A DNA stretch of 64,000 nucleotides from an uncultured Collinsella sp. GTDB taxonomy: Bacteria > Actinomycetota > Coriobacteriia > Coriobacteriales > Coriobacteriaceae. Below are positions 1 through 8,573 of the stretch, in pieces. Each line of letters begins with the position of its first letter. Position 1 is the stretch's first letter. Where the stretch lies: assembly GCA_937995345.1 (NCBI GenBank), contig CALKKS010000006.1:1-64000 (forward strand). Direction: 5' to 3'. The position numbers were made by a program, and so were the translations under genes. The notes beneath the pieces are model-generated. The model had not been told where the DNA came from, ran no database searches, and saw only the letters and a list, made by a program, of their open reading frames with translations.

Positions 1-19
1 GTGGGAACGGCCTATTCAC

Positions 20-418
20 TCAATGTGTTCGGCTGAGATCGGAAATCAACCAAACTGATTTCGGCGCCGGCAAAGCCCAGGCCACCGCCAACGCCGCGAA
101 AGCGCCGTAAGCCGGTGCCAGCGGTGGTCTGGCGGACATACGGTCCGGATTGAACGAGGCAGGCTCCGGCAAAGCCAGGCGAGCCCGAGGGCAGTAACTC
201 GCGGCCCGCCTAGTCGAATAAGAAGCGGAGTTCCGGCACGGTTCTAGCCACCAATTTGTTTTTTGTAAATAGCCTTCTACCGCTCCGGTTCCAAACTGCC
301 TCGTAAATGAAGCGACTTTACGCCGCATCTTTCCCGCCTTGATGTTAGCCTTGCCATTCTTGGCGAACTCCAAGAACCTTCGTTCATCACGAGTGTTGAG
401 GGCATTTCTTCGAACCAA
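20..418 (-). CDS. Unrecognised ORF, possibly not a gene
   Basis: A 132-codon open frame covers most of the first 480 bases. The N-terminal 50 residues are Lys/Arg-rich and the C-terminal half is rich in Ala and Pro, unlike a folded enzyme. I recognise no domain and see no clear ribosome binding site. It could be a remnant of an accessory gene or an intergenic repeat that happens to stay open. Nothing else is visible in positions 1-480. Confidence 0.15.
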   Translation of the reverse strand: MVRRNALNTRDERRFLEFAKNGKANIKAGKMRRKVASFTRQFGTGAVEGYLQKTNWWLEPCRNSASYSTRRAASYCPRARLALPEPASFNPDRMSARPPLAPAYGAFAALAVAWALPAPKSVWLISDLSRTH

Positions 419-481
419 TATTATAGGCGAGAACCGTCAAAAGCTCGAATAAACTTCATGAGACGCGAGCTCTCGTAATCA

Positions 482-506
482 AAACCACCCCTAAAAGGGG
501 CGGTTT
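482..506 (-). terminator. Stem-loop at the 3' end of the IS200-like element
   Basis: Ten-base arms (482-491 and 497-506) enclose a 5-base loop. Read as minus-strand RNA, the single imperfect position becomes a G-U wobble and the stem is followed by TTGATT. It may serve both as the transposon end structure and as a terminator for tnpA. Confidence 0.5.
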
Positions 507-615
507 GCTCTTAGGGTATAACCCTTGGATTGCCGGCACGCGTCTAAAGGCGCCGGCCCTCACGGGGTTCGGGCCGCACTGCAGATTGACCCGTGACGGG
601 CCGGTCAAACCGGCG

Positions 616-1086
616 CTATTTGCGCCCCGGCCCCCTATCGAAGGGGTCCTCGTACTCCTTGACGCTCAGCCGGTCGAGCGCGATGTCGGCCTTCTCCTGC
701 TCCCGGATGTACTTCGCGATCGTGGCCTCGTTCAGGCCGACGGTGGACACGCAGTGGCCCTCGGCCCAGAACTTCCTGTTGCCGAACTTGTACTTCATGT
801 TCGCGTGCCTGTCGAATACCATCAGCGAGCTCTTCCCCTTCAGGTAGCCCATCACGCTGGACACGCTGTACTTCGGCGGTATCGCCAGCAGCATGTGGAC
901 GTGGTCGGGCATCAGGTGCCCCTCGATGACCTCTATCCCCTTGTACTGGCAGAGCTTCCTGAAGATCTCCCCAAGGTCGGACCTTATTTGGTTGTAGATG
1001 ACTTTGCGCCTATACTTCGGCGTGAACACGACGTGGTACTTGCACATCCACTTCGTGTGCGACAGGCTGTAGGCCTTCTGGGCCAT
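616..1086 (-). CDS. tnpA: IS200/IS605-family Y1 transposase TnpA
   Basis: A 156-residue HUH single-strand transposase. The histidine pair of the HUH motif is visible in PDHVHML near residue 62, and the catalytic tyrosine lies in the helix EATIAKYIREQ near residue 125. The N-terminal KYHVVFTPKYRRKV is typical of the family. The length matches IS200-group TnpA. The frame is open further upstream, but I chose the ATG at 1086 because homology begins there. It looks intact. In this family the protein excises and inserts single-stranded DNA using the subterminal hairpins. Confidence 0.9.
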   Translation of the reverse strand: MAQKAYSLSHTKWMCKYHVVFTPKYRRKVIYNQIRSDLGEIFRKLCQYKGIEVIEGHLMPDHVHMLLAIPPKYSVSSVMGYLKGKSSLMVFDRHANMKYKFGNRKFWAEGHCVSTVGLNEATIAKYIREQEKADIALDRLSVKEYEDPFDRGPGRK

Positions 1087-1154
1087 ACGCCACCACCGCC
1101 CTCTCGACTCGGATTCCTTGCGGCCTGAACAATCGCAAGTGTCCGGCGAGGGGG

Positions 1155-1196
1155 CGGCTTTGTAAAGCCGTTTGGCCCCACCCGCATAGCGGGTGG
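1155..1196. repeat. Paired hairpins at the 5' end of the IS200-like element
   Basis: Two perfect stem-loops stand next to each other: CGGCTTT/AAAGCCG with a 2-base loop (1155-1170) and CCACCCGC/GCGGGTGG with an ATA loop (1178-1196). They lie upstream of tnpA, where IS200-type elements carry the left-end hairpin recognised by TnpA and a structure limiting tnpA expression. Confidence 0.5.
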
Positions 1197-1245
1197 TTTC
1201 TGATGCGCCGCGCTGCGCGCGACGCACAGGCTAAAGCCTGTAATA

Positions 1246-1279
1246 AGGTGCGGAGAGGGGCATGCCCCACTCCGCACCT
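1246..1279. terminator. Long stem-loop after the restriction gene
   Basis: A near-perfect palindrome. Arms AGGTGCGGAG and CTCCGCACCT enclose a second perfect palindrome GGGGCATGCCCC, separated by an A-A mismatch. It starts 26 bases past the stop of the gene at 1305-3644. There is no T tract, so the terminator role is inferred. A smaller hairpin CAGGCT/AGCCTG lies beside it at 1227-1240. Confidence 0.4.
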
Positions 1280-1304
1280 ACAGTGCCCAATCGAGCGAAT
1301 CGCG

Positions 1305-3644
1305 TTAAAGGCCCAAGATATTCTCAAAACTCTTTCTTAGCATTGACACCTTCTCGGCGATGGATACATCGCTATCCGGAATCGCCTCTGTGGGGGTCTT
1401 TACCATTAACTGCTTCAGACGCCCCTTGATAGACATTCGTCCATAGAAGAACCGCCATCTTTGAGAGTTAATTTGTGATGCAAACCAAATCAACTCATTC
1501 AGAGTCATCCTGTATTTCGGCGTTAGTACCCTAACGGCAGATCCGCCATTTCCTCGTGCCATAAACGGCCATGGCTGAACTCTTGCACATCCGAAGCAAG
1601 TAACAGTAATTCCACCATCGCAATAAATCTCGTCATCCACTCCTTGGACAAGTCTGACTATGCTGTTGTTGGGATCTCCGCTCGAGATATAAGGACATGC
1701 ACCATCTTGATAGTTCTTCTCACCCTGCGATTTTCCGCTTCCGACATAAAACAGTTCTTCTATCGGCAGGCTGACGTCATATGGCAACGAAGGCAAATCA
1801 TTCCATTTGCAAGGAAAGCCATCAATTACTTCCGATGATAAATCGGAATATTCGATACAAGTTGAAAGTATTTCGCGTTCAACATGGCGCCGAATGACCG
1901 ACAACTCAACAGTGAGGAATGAAGGCTGCGAAAGATATTGCTCGGGAGAGAATTCCGCACCTTCTTGAAGTATCAAACTTCCGTCTACAACGGTAGCGAG
2001 ATCGCTCGTAAAATCCTTTCCTTGCATGAATGCATTGAAGCAATCTAGGACTTCTGGTAATTGGTTTCCCGAGCATTCGACCCTTTTGCCCTTTAGCTTT
2101 TCGTAACCGTCATTCCAAATCTTGGCCATAAACACACGGTCCTCTTTTCGATGCGGGCAATGTGCCTTAAGAACCATGATTGTGGTATCGACGGCGGTTG
2201 GGTAAAAGAGATCGCCCGGAAGGCTAATCATCCCCAGAAGGACATTGCTTTTCAGGAGCTCTGTTCTCCATGAAGAGTTGTCTCTATCCGCGAAAATACC
2301 GGACTTTACAACTACGGCAAGAAGACCCTTCGGTTCGAGTGCGTCGATTCCGGCTGAGATAAAATCCCTTTCGGGTTCATCCTCTTGAGAAAAAGGCGGA
2401 TTGAGCATTACCTTGTTGAATCTTCCTCGAACTAGCATGCGGCTGCCGTCCTCAAAGCAGCTACTGTTCTCAATATGACTCTTCCCGTCTCCTCGGAAGA
2501 ACATGTTGAGCGCCGCCAGGGACCATACCGTTGGATTTGTGTCAAACCCGTATAGTGACTCCCGGATTATGTCGGTGGGAATATTGTTCTTCTTTCTCGT
2601 TCGCATCATTCTGTCGAACGCTGCAACAAGAAATCCCCCGCTACCACAGGCGAGATCGAGGACCTTTTCACCAGCTTGGACATCAATCAGTTCTGCGCAG
2701 TACTTCGTAATGTGACGTGGAGTAAAAACAATTCCTAGTGCGTTATTGTCGTAGCCATACCGAATGAACGCTTCATATAGCATCCCAAGAAAGTCAGTGT
2801 CCGTTTGAAGTACCGAACGAATGTTTAACGTATTCAACAGCGCGACTAAATGAGCAATTTTCGGGGCGAGCATCTTATAGTCGGCCTGAGTCAACGTCAA
2901 CGCTGTAATCAGTTGACCCTTTTTTTCTTCTGAGAAATGATCTGTTGTCGTGATAGCCTCAGAAACGAGGGCATTAATGGAATCAAGTTCTTTTCCTTCG
3001 GAAAGGTCGATATCGCCCCAATAGAGCGCAGTAATCAGCGAGCCTAATACTTTTGGCCTTAGTTGGGGTTCGATTTTCGCAGAGCGAAGAATGGCGGATA
3101 TCGAAATCGCCGCAGAAATGAAATCTTCGCTTTTCGGAATAGATAGTTCCGTTGCTCCATTTGTAGTCAGTAGTGCGTTTTCGCATTCGGAGTAAGAAGG
3201 GAAACTAGTAATCGGATACCCATTTGCCTCTAGCGAAACCCAGATGTTTTCGCCTGACTGACCGCTTCCAAGGAGATATTCCGTTCGGAATACATAGCCG
3301 TAGTCCTCTTCACCGGCTGAACCGACAATGATGCTTATCTGATACGGATTGTGGCTAGAATTAATCTGTTCGGCATAATTCCTCGCCTGGGACATCGCTT
3401 CATCAATTTTGTTGTATTCATTTTTACATTCGACAACCACTAACGGGATGCCTTTTGCGCATACCAGAAAATCAGGCTTCGTCCCATTCAACCCAATATC
3501 GGGAAAAGCATCCTCTATCTCTTGTTCTTCGAGAAAATTGCCTCCTTTTGCAACGTGAGAAACATTCCATCCGCGCTGTTTTGCAACAGTCCGAAGCAGA
3601 TAGCGATTTCTCGCCTCTGTTCTTTTGCTCGTTTTTTTTGCCAT
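1305..3644 (-). CDS. Single-chain restriction-methylation-specificity enzyme (Type IIG-like)
   Basis: A 779-residue protein that appears to carry nuclease, N6-adenine methyltransferase and target recognition on one chain. Residues 57-74 hold a PD...ECK nuclease signature (KPDFLV, VVVECKNE) followed by QARNY at 86-90, as in HsdR N-terminal domains. AdoMet motif I is VLDLACGSGGF at 328-338 and the catalytic NPPF is at 415-418. From about residue 600 it resembles a Type I specificity target-recognition domain (GACPYISSGD). No helicase motifs are seen, so it is not a Type I or ISP motor enzyme. The start at 3644 has GAGGGGG nine bases upstream. No separate hsdR or hsdM lies nearby. The enzyme appears intact, and its recognition site cannot be read from the sequence. 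Confidence 0.85.
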   Translation of the reverse strand: MAKKTSKRTEARNRYLLRTVAKQRGWNVSHVAKGGNFLEEQEIEDAFPDIGLNGTKPDFLVCAKGIPLVVVECKNEYNKIDEAMSQARNYAEQINSSHNPYQISIIVGSAGEEDYGYVFRTEYLLGSGQSGENIWVSLEANGYPITSFPSYSECENALLTTNGATELSIPKSEDFISAAISISAILRSAKIEPQLRPKVLGSLITALYWGDIDLSEGKELDSINALVSEAITTTDHFSEEKKGQLITALTLTQADYKMLAPKIAHLVALLNTLNIRSVLQTDTDFLGMLYEAFIRYGYDNNALGIVFTPRHITKYCAELIDVQAGEKVLDLACGSGGFLVAAFDRMMRTRKKNNIPTDIIRESLYGFDTNPTVWSLAALNMFFRGDGKSHIENSSCFEDGSRMLVRGRFNKVMLNPPFSQEDEPERDFISAGIDALEPKGLLAVVVKSGIFADRDNSSWRTELLKSNVLLGMISLPGDLFYPTAVDTTIMVLKAHCPHRKEDRVFMAKIWNDGYEKLKGKRVECSGNQLPEVLDCFNAFMQGKDFTSDLATVVDGSLILQEGAEFSPEQYLSQPSFLTVELSVIRRHVEREILSTCIEYSDLSSEVIDGFPCKWNDLPSLPYDVSLPIEELFYVGSGKSQGEKNYQDGACPYISSGDPNNSIVRLVQGVDDEIYCDGGITVTCFGCARVQPWPFMARGNGGSAVRVLTPKYRMTLNELIWFASQINSQRWRFFYGRMSIKGRLKQLMVKTPTEAIPDSDVSIAEKVSMLRKSFENILGL

Positions 3645-3726
3645 CTATAGTAACCCCCTCAAACTTCAGTTGAGCACGCCTCTGTTCGTTAACCAATAAC
3701 CGCAATCCTTGACTTGGGAGACCCAA

Positions 3727-4348
3727 TTAATCGAAAAAGATGCCATTTCTCATTTTCGCGTCGTTGACAATCTTGCTGAAAGACAGAACTTCTATGTACG
3801 CGTTGAGTTTGTCGTTGAACACACATCTCCCAAGACCGTCCGTCGTTTCGGAGAAATTGAAGTTCTCAAGAACCGGTTCGAACGATCGCGTAATGTCGCA
3901 GACTGCATATAAAATGCGGCCTTGGGGTCGATATCGGGGAAAAGTCCAGGTTCCGACCGATTCACTCGTCGTCGCGGGATGCGAAGACAATAGAGCACTC
4001 TATACCCTTCGCGGCGAGTTGGTCGGCGACAAGGTGGCTCGCGAGATTGCAAAGGCCTCTCGGTTCAGCATCGGGCAGATCTTCATCTCGGTACCAACGA
4101 ACGATATGCTGGCCAAATTTCTCGTAGGAATCGTTCACATCATTCAGGCATTGCATCGTGAGGCCGCCGAGCTTTTCGTTCTGGTCGTATATCCAGTCGA
4201 AGGCATCCTTGACCGGCATACAGTCGAGCTCGGGGTCGAGCCATTTTCGGACGCTTGAGACGCGGATGTCGAGGCCTCGTGCAAGATCTTCCGGTTTGAG
4301 TCATAGGTTATCGAGCTGGACCTGCATCGAGCATTTGGGATCGAGCAT
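3727..4348 (-). pseudogene. Broken gene for an HTH-containing protein
   Basis: Reading from an ATG at 4348, which has GGAAGGA six bases upstream, gives 15 codons and then an in-frame TGA at 4301-4303. The frame continues into a helix-turn-helix-like segment (LKPEDLARGLDIRVSSVRKW) and on to a stop near 3962. The C-terminal part (GTWTFPRYRPQGRILYAVCD, onward to 3727) lies in a frame shifted by one base; the shift occurs within 3962-3990. One nonsense codon and one frameshift therefore interrupt a gene of about 205 codons. I do not recognise the family beyond the HTH. Part of it could still be translated from the ATG at 4219. Confidence 0.6.
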
Positions 4349-4372
4349 GATCATTCCTTCCTGTAACGGGGT

Positions 4373-4396
4373 TGCACGACTCATTGCAGTCGTGCA
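4373..4396. repeat. Short perfect stem-loop between two minus-strand genes
   Basis: TGCACGAC and GTCGTGCA form an 8-bp stem with an 8-base loop. It sits 107 bases past the stop of the gene at 4504-5331 and just upstream of the HTH pseudogene. There is no T tract. It could be a terminator or an operator for the HTH protein; the sequence does not decide. Confidence 0.3.
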
Positions 4397-4503
4397 TTTC
4401 GCCTAATTCTATCAGTGCGACGGTAAACCGACTCCACTCGAATAGGCGTTATAGATCAAATCAAATGGATAATCCCACGGGGAACCGTACTTGCCGCCTT
4501 TTC

Positions 4504-5331
4504 TCATTCGTCGGTGAATGGTTGAAACAATGGCGCTTCCCTGCGCTCCTCGTACCCTTGCTCAAGCTTCCTTCCAAGCTCCGCGGCATTGCGCTTCGTT
4601 TCCTCGGCAAACAGGTCATCGATGGCCCTGTCGATCCGCGTGCAAGTCTGCCGATGTTCGTCCTTCCAGGGCAGATCGAGCCCCAGGCTCGCATCCCAAT
4701 AGCCGCCGAGCTTTGCGTTGATCACTTCCTCGGGATACAGCACGTCTTGGCGAACACCTTCGATCGCCTCGTCCTCGTCCATGTCACAGGCTGCATCGTC
4801 CTTCTTGAGACACTTGCGCAGCTCCTTTTGCTCGCGGACGCGATGCAGCGCGCTGGCGCACACTACAGCCAAAAAGCGATAACGTTCGCATAGGTCCCAT
4901 TCGCCGCCGAGCCATACGCGATAGCCCAGAACGACGCTTGCAGGCTCCTCGTTCAGTAGGAACAGTTCCCACGGGTATACCTCAGCACACGCGTCCTCCC
5001 CTGACTTTTGTACGCCACTGCGCGTAAAGGCGCACGGCTCTACGTCGTAATAGCCAAAGCCGTGGCCCGCATCGCGACGATTGATGACATGCTTGGGCAA
5101 CAGGATGATCTTGTCGCTGGGCTCGGGATCTATCTTCCGCAGCTTTTTGACCTTGCGGCGGGCGCGCTTTAGGCTGCGTTCGCTATCGCCACGGCCGCGG
5201 CCGTCCGGCTTGCCGCCGTATCGAAGGGCAACCTCACGCGCCAGGATCTTTGTGTCCGCAGCGCACAGCAGGTCGCTCACGGTGGGCAGGTCTTCCCACT
5301 CAATGCCATCGACGTCCCAAATCCTGTTCAT
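4504..5331 (-). CDS. Hypothetical protein
   Basis: A 275-residue soluble protein of unrecognised family. It has an Arg/Lys-rich patch near residue 75 (ERSLKRARRKVKKLRK) and a central segment ELFLLNEEPASVVLGYRVWL. There is no signal peptide and no membrane segment. I start it at the ATG at 5331, because AGAGG lies six bases upstream. An in-frame ATG at 5397 would add 22 residues but has a weak ribosome site. The gene begins 74 bases (8 bases if the longer form is used) after the ClpP-family gene and is probably co-transcribed with it. Reading quality looks normal, so it is likely real. Confidence 0.6.
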   Translation of the reverse strand: MNRIWDVDGIEWEDLPTVSDLLCAADTKILAREVALRYGGKPDGRGRGDSERSLKRARRKVKKLRKIDPEPSDKIILLPKHVINRRDAGHGFGYYDVEPCAFTRSGVQKSGEDACAEVYPWELFLLNEEPASVVLGYRVWLGGEWDLCERYRFLAVVCASALHRVREQKELRKCLKKDDAACDMDEDEAIEGVRQDVLYPEEVINAKLGGYWDASLGLDLPWKDEHRQTCTRIDRAIDDLFAEETKRNAAELGRKLEQGYEERREAPLFQPFTDE

Positions 5332-5405
5332 GTTCAACCTCTTTCTGGCTGTGAATTTACGCACTTGTTCGCCCTGCTCAACGTACTTGTAGGGCATATG
5401 CCCCG

Positions 5406-6008
5406 CTAGAGCGCCTTCTTACTCGGAGCAATCACCTCGTCCACCAGGCCTAGCTCCAGGGCGCGCTTGGCGTTGCACCAGCAGTCGCGCTCGGTGAGCT
5501 CGTGGAACTCCTGGGCGCTCAGGTTGCCGTGCTCGGCCAGCAGCTCGTCCAGCTCGGTGCGCATGGCCGCTGTATGCTGGGCCACAATCTCGATATCGGT
5601 CTGCTGCGCCATGCCCGTGCCGCCCATCAGCTGGTGGATGAGCACCTGCGTGTGGCGGTACACCTGGCGGTGATCGCCGCAGGCCAGGATCACTGCGGCC
5701 ATCGAGGCCACGACGCCCTCGCCCACCGTGATCACGGGGCAATCGAGCGACTGCATGGTGTCGATGAGCGCCAGTCCCGCCGTAACGCTGCCACCCGGGC
5801 TGTTGATGATGAGGGTGATGGGCTCGGTCGCACTTTGATGCTCCAGCACCAACATGGACTTAATAAGGCCGTTGCAGATCACATCGTTGACCTCACCCTC
5901 CAGCAACAGCACACGGCTGTTGAGCAACTCGCTTGCCATATCGACGGCGGCAACGCGGCCGTCCTTGGACTTCTTGATGATGCTGGGCTCACGATACATA
6001 ACGGACAC
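5406..6008 (-). CDS. clpP: ClpP-family serine protease
   Basis: A 200-residue protease of the ClpP fold. The catalytic serine sits in VVASMAA, the histidine in VLIHQLMGG and the aspartate in ERDCWCN, all in the expected order; the oxyanion-hole region is NSPGGSV. The frame is open about 100 codons further upstream, but homology starts near MYREPS. I prefer the GTG at 6008, because GGGA lies six bases before it; the ATG at 5999 is the alternative. It would form a barrel working with a Clp ATPase, none of which is in the window. It stands alone between a VirD4-like operon and a hypothetical gene, so it may be an accessory copy rather than the main housekeeping ClpP. Confidence 0.85.
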   Translation of the reverse strand: MSVMYREPSIIKKSKDGRVAAVDMASELLNSRVLLLEGEVNDVICNGLIKSMLVLEHQSATEPITLIINSPGGSVTAGLALIDTMQSLDCPVITVGEGVVASMAAVILACGDHRQVYRHTQVLIHQLMGGTGMAQQTDIEIVAQHTAAMRTELDELLAEHGNLSAQEFHELTERDCWCNAKRALELGLVDEVIAPSKKAL

Positions 6009-6052
6009 GGTAATTCCCTTCTCAACGGAATCGGTAAGGAGACAAAACGGGC

Positions 6053-6083
6053 CGCACGGCTTACGGCTAACGGAAGCCGTGCG
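6053..6083 (-). terminator. Stem-loop between the VirD4-like operon and clpP
   Basis: CGCACGGCTT and AAGCCGTGCG form a 10-bp stem. In minus-strand RNA it is followed by GCCCGTTTTGTC. It lies 38 bases past the stop of the gene at 6122 and probably ends that operon. Confidence 0.55.
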
Positions 6084-6121
6084 ACAAAACATGCAAGATG
6101 GGATACACAAAGCTGCAGGAA

Positions 6122-7606
6122 CTAATCCCTCAGCCACTTGGCCGCATTGGGATGGTCGCCGCAAAAATACTTCTTGGCGCGGAAGGGACGCATGCCGGTC
6201 ACCTTGACCAGGCAATCGGTGCGAGGCATAAGCCCAACCTCGCCTGGGGTCATCACGCAACCGCGCACATCTACGGCAGTGCGCTCGGCGCCCACGTACT
6301 TGGTGCCCAAAACCGACTCGCCACACAGTTCGCTTATGTAGTTCTGCGTCGCGATGTTGCTGCCGCCACCCATATAGACCAAGCTATCGCAGTTATCGAG
6401 AATAGTAAGCGCCGTGGATTTGCCGTAGACGGCATCGAGCTGGCTCAGCGATTGCGCACACATCAAAAAGCTAATGCCGCGACTGCGCACGGTCGCAATG
6501 CTGCGTTCAAAATCGGGGATGCGTCCCACATTGGGAAACTCATCGAGCACAAACTGCACGCGACGCTGCAAATGGCCGCTGGGGCTGGCATCGGCACGGC
6601 GCTGGGCAAGGTTAAACAGCTGCTTAAGGGCAACGTTCGCAAGCCACGCGTTGGTCGAGTCGTTGTCGCTCACCTTAAGATCGATTACGCGCTTGCCCTC
6701 GTCGATACGGTCAAGGCGCATCTCATCTTTCTCGTAGATGCGCATGAGCTGGGGAGTTTTAAGCCGCGAGATGGTCGCATTGAGTGTGATCAGAATACTC
6801 TTAAGCGTCCTATCTGCCGCACCTCGAAAATCGCGATACTGCTCAACGCCATACAGATCCGCGTTCTCCGCAGCAAACTTATCGAGGAACTCCTTGGACT
6901 CCATCTGCTCCACAAGGTAATCCAACGGGAATCGCCCCTCGCCATCTCCCGTGACCTTGATGAGCGCCGCCAGCTTAAAGACGTTGTTCATCTTAAGGTA
7001 GCGGCGCGGAGCATTGAGGTCTTCGCCCGGCGCAAGGGTGCCGGCAAGGGTCTCCAGGAGGAACAGGATTCCAACAATCGCTCGAAGCAGCAGGTCACTC
7101 GCGTCATTCCAAAACGGATCATACCTAAGGCTACGACCGTCAGGATCGACCCCCTCCATGATTGCCGTCACCGTGGTGGGAATATCCTCGACATCCATCA
7201 CGTAGCGCAGGGGGTCGTATCCGGCCGACTGCTCGGGGTTGACGGTGTCGAGAACCGTTACCTCGTAACCGTCCTCTTCGAAGCCCTTCCCCGTACGGCG
7301 CAGCAGCTCGCCCTTGGTGTCCGTAACCACATAGCAGCACTCGTGGTGATTGAGCAGGTTGGGCAAAACAAAACTTGCCGTCTTGCCGCTACCGGTGCCG
7401 CCAAAGACAAAAACATTGTTGGACACACTCGTCTCCCAATGCTTGTCATCCTCGTAGAAAGCTACCGTGGCACCCTTTGCCAGGATCACATCACGCTGTT
7501 CATCGCCAGACGACAGCGTCTGCATCTCCTCCTTGGTCGCCCACTTCTTGGCCTGATACTCCGTTTGCTGCGCGGCCTCGTAGCCGTACATCTTAATGAC
7601 CGACAT
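6122..7606 (-). CDS. VirD4/TraG-type coupling ATPase without a membrane domain
   Basis: A 494-residue P-loop ATPase of the type IV coupling protein group. Walker A GGTGSGKT lies at residues 69-76 and Walker B VQFVLDEFPN around residue 345. The segment DEFPNVGRIPDF is characteristic of TraG/VirD4 proteins. It starts almost directly with the ATPase core and has no N-terminal transmembrane helices, unlike canonical conjugative VirD4. The ATG at 7606 has AAAGGGG seven bases upstream. It follows a hypothetical gene by 37 bases. No relaxase, VirB4 or other conjugation gene is in the window, so it may be a stand-alone relative or the remnant of a mobilisable element. Confidence 0.8.
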   Translation of the reverse strand: MSVIKMYGYEAAQQTEYQAKKWATKEEMQTLSSGDEQRDVILAKGATVAFYEDDKHWETSVSNNVFVFGGTGSGKTASFVLPNLLNHHECCYVVTDTKGELLRRTGKGFEEDGYEVTVLDTVNPEQSAGYDPLRYVMDVEDIPTTVTAIMEGVDPDGRSLRYDPFWNDASDLLLRAIVGILFLLETLAGTLAPGEDLNAPRRYLKMNNVFKLAALIKVTGDGEGRFPLDYLVEQMESKEFLDKFAAENADLYGVEQYRDFRGAADRTLKSILITLNATISRLKTPQLMRIYEKDEMRLDRIDEGKRVIDLKVSDNDSTNAWLANVALKQLFNLAQRRADASPSGHLQRRVQFVLDEFPNVGRIPDFERSIATVRSRGISFLMCAQSLSQLDAVYGKSTALTILDNCDSLVYMGGGSNIATQNYISELCGESVLGTKYVGAERTAVDVRGCVMTPGEVGLMPRTDCLVKVTGMRPFRAKKYFCGDHPNAAKWLRD

Positions 7607-7643
7607 GGCGTGGCCCCTTTCTTGTCCGTGGTGCTAGTGGTTG

Positions 7644-8561
7644 CTAGGCAATGCGATCGACGTCTGCGCCCTCCGCAGGGGTCGTTGTATGCGGAAACTT
7701 GACCGATCCGTCGATCAGGCGCTCGGTCTGCGACAGATAGCTCTCGCGTGCCGCGACCGAGGCCGTTTCATCACGCAAATACGCAAGCAGCGCATTGATC
7801 ATCAGCTTGTCGAGCAGGTCATACCCTTTCGCCTGAGCGAGGTTGAGGGTGTAGCGGTCCTGAAGCTTCTGCACCTTAGTTGCCAAATCGATCTCCATCT
7901 TTTCCTCCTTGTAATAAAAAGTGTGTCGTTCGTCCGAAAGCACCTCAAACGGGCGTTTGACGCATAGCTCAAAGTTGAAACGCGGACTCGCATCGAACAC
8001 GCGGCGCTGTACCTTGAGGTAGCGCTTGTAAAACATGACGGCATCGTCTTCGTCCGCCGTAAAGCCGCGCGATCCATCGCGGTGCAGCCGGTCGCATGGC
8101 CTTTTGCCATCGATATGGCGCACGAAAGAGGACGGGACATAGGCGCCTTTCTTGACGCTGTACTTCATCCCTGTCGTGACCTCCTCAAACAAGAGAGCAC
8201 CGGCCGATTTAAAAGTCGCAGTGCGCCCGTGCTTAAACATGCTCATCACGGTCGCCACGCTACCCATGCAGCTATCGCGCGGGGGGAAATACAGCGGAAG
8301 CAAAGCGAACGTCGCAGCAGTCAAAAGTTCGCGAGCCTCGTGTACATCGTCTCGATACTGCTCGGGAACCAGCCCGGGAATATCGGGCAAGCGCTCTTCC
8401 AGCACGCCAACGAGTGCCTTGGCCAGGCGCTCAACGTTCTTCTCGCCGCAGTACGGACACGGAAGTGGCTGCTCCGTCTTCTTGTTCACTTCGCACATGT
8501 CGCGGAGATCCTCGTCGATCGCATTGAGAAATGCCTTGTAAATGTTGTCCCGATTCTTCAT
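7644..8561 (-). CDS. Hypothetical protein with a CxxC motif, co-operonic with the VirD4-like ATPase
   Basis: A 305-residue protein of unknown family. A CPYCGE motif near residue 35 could bind a metal. The rest is charged and predicted soluble, with an aromatic patch FALLPLYFPPRD near residue 85 and a helical C-terminal half. The ATG at 8561 is preceded by AGAAAGAAG. It lies 12 bases downstream of a 30-codon ORF and 37 bases upstream of the VirD4-like gene, so the three look like one operon. The pairing suggests a partner of the ATPase, but this is inference only. Confidence 0.6.
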   Translation of the reverse strand: MKNRDNIYKAFLNAIDEDLRDMCEVNKKTEQPLPCPYCGEKNVERLAKALVGVLEERLPDIPGLVPEQYRDDVHEARELLTAATFALLPLYFPPRDSCMGSVATVMSMFKHGRTATFKSAGALLFEEVTTGMKYSVKKGAYVPSSFVRHIDGKRPCDRLHRDGSRGFTADEDDAVMFYKRYLKVQRRVFDASPRFNFELCVKRPFEVLSDERHTFYYKEEKMEIDLATKVQKLQDRYTLNLAQAKGYDLLDKLMINALLAYLRDETASVAARESYLSQTERLIDGSVKFPHTTTPAEGADVDRIA

Positions 8562-8573
8562 GAATGCTTCTTT

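Larger units (their letters stand above)
482..1199 (-). mobile_element. IS200-like insertion sequence (approximate limits)
   Basis: A single short Y1 transposase gene (616-1086) is flanked by subterminal hairpins: 482-506 on its downstream side, and 1155-1170 plus 1178-1196 upstream. This is the usual IS200-group layout of tnpA alone with hairpin ends and no terminal inverted repeats. No tnpB is present. The exact ends cannot be fixed from one copy, so the limits given are the outer hairpin edges. It lies 106 bases past the stop of the restriction gene at 1305. Confidence 0.6.

Noticed and set aside
616..1086. RAYT enzyme that could mobilise the palindromes
   Set aside because: Length and motifs fit IS200-type TnpA, it is flanked by its own hairpin ends, and those ends share no sequence with the palindrome families.
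4301..4303. TGA in the HTH gene as a selenocysteine codon
   Set aside because: No SECIS-like hairpin follows directly, the residue would fall just before a helix-turn-helix, and the same gene also has a frameshift, so decay is simpler.
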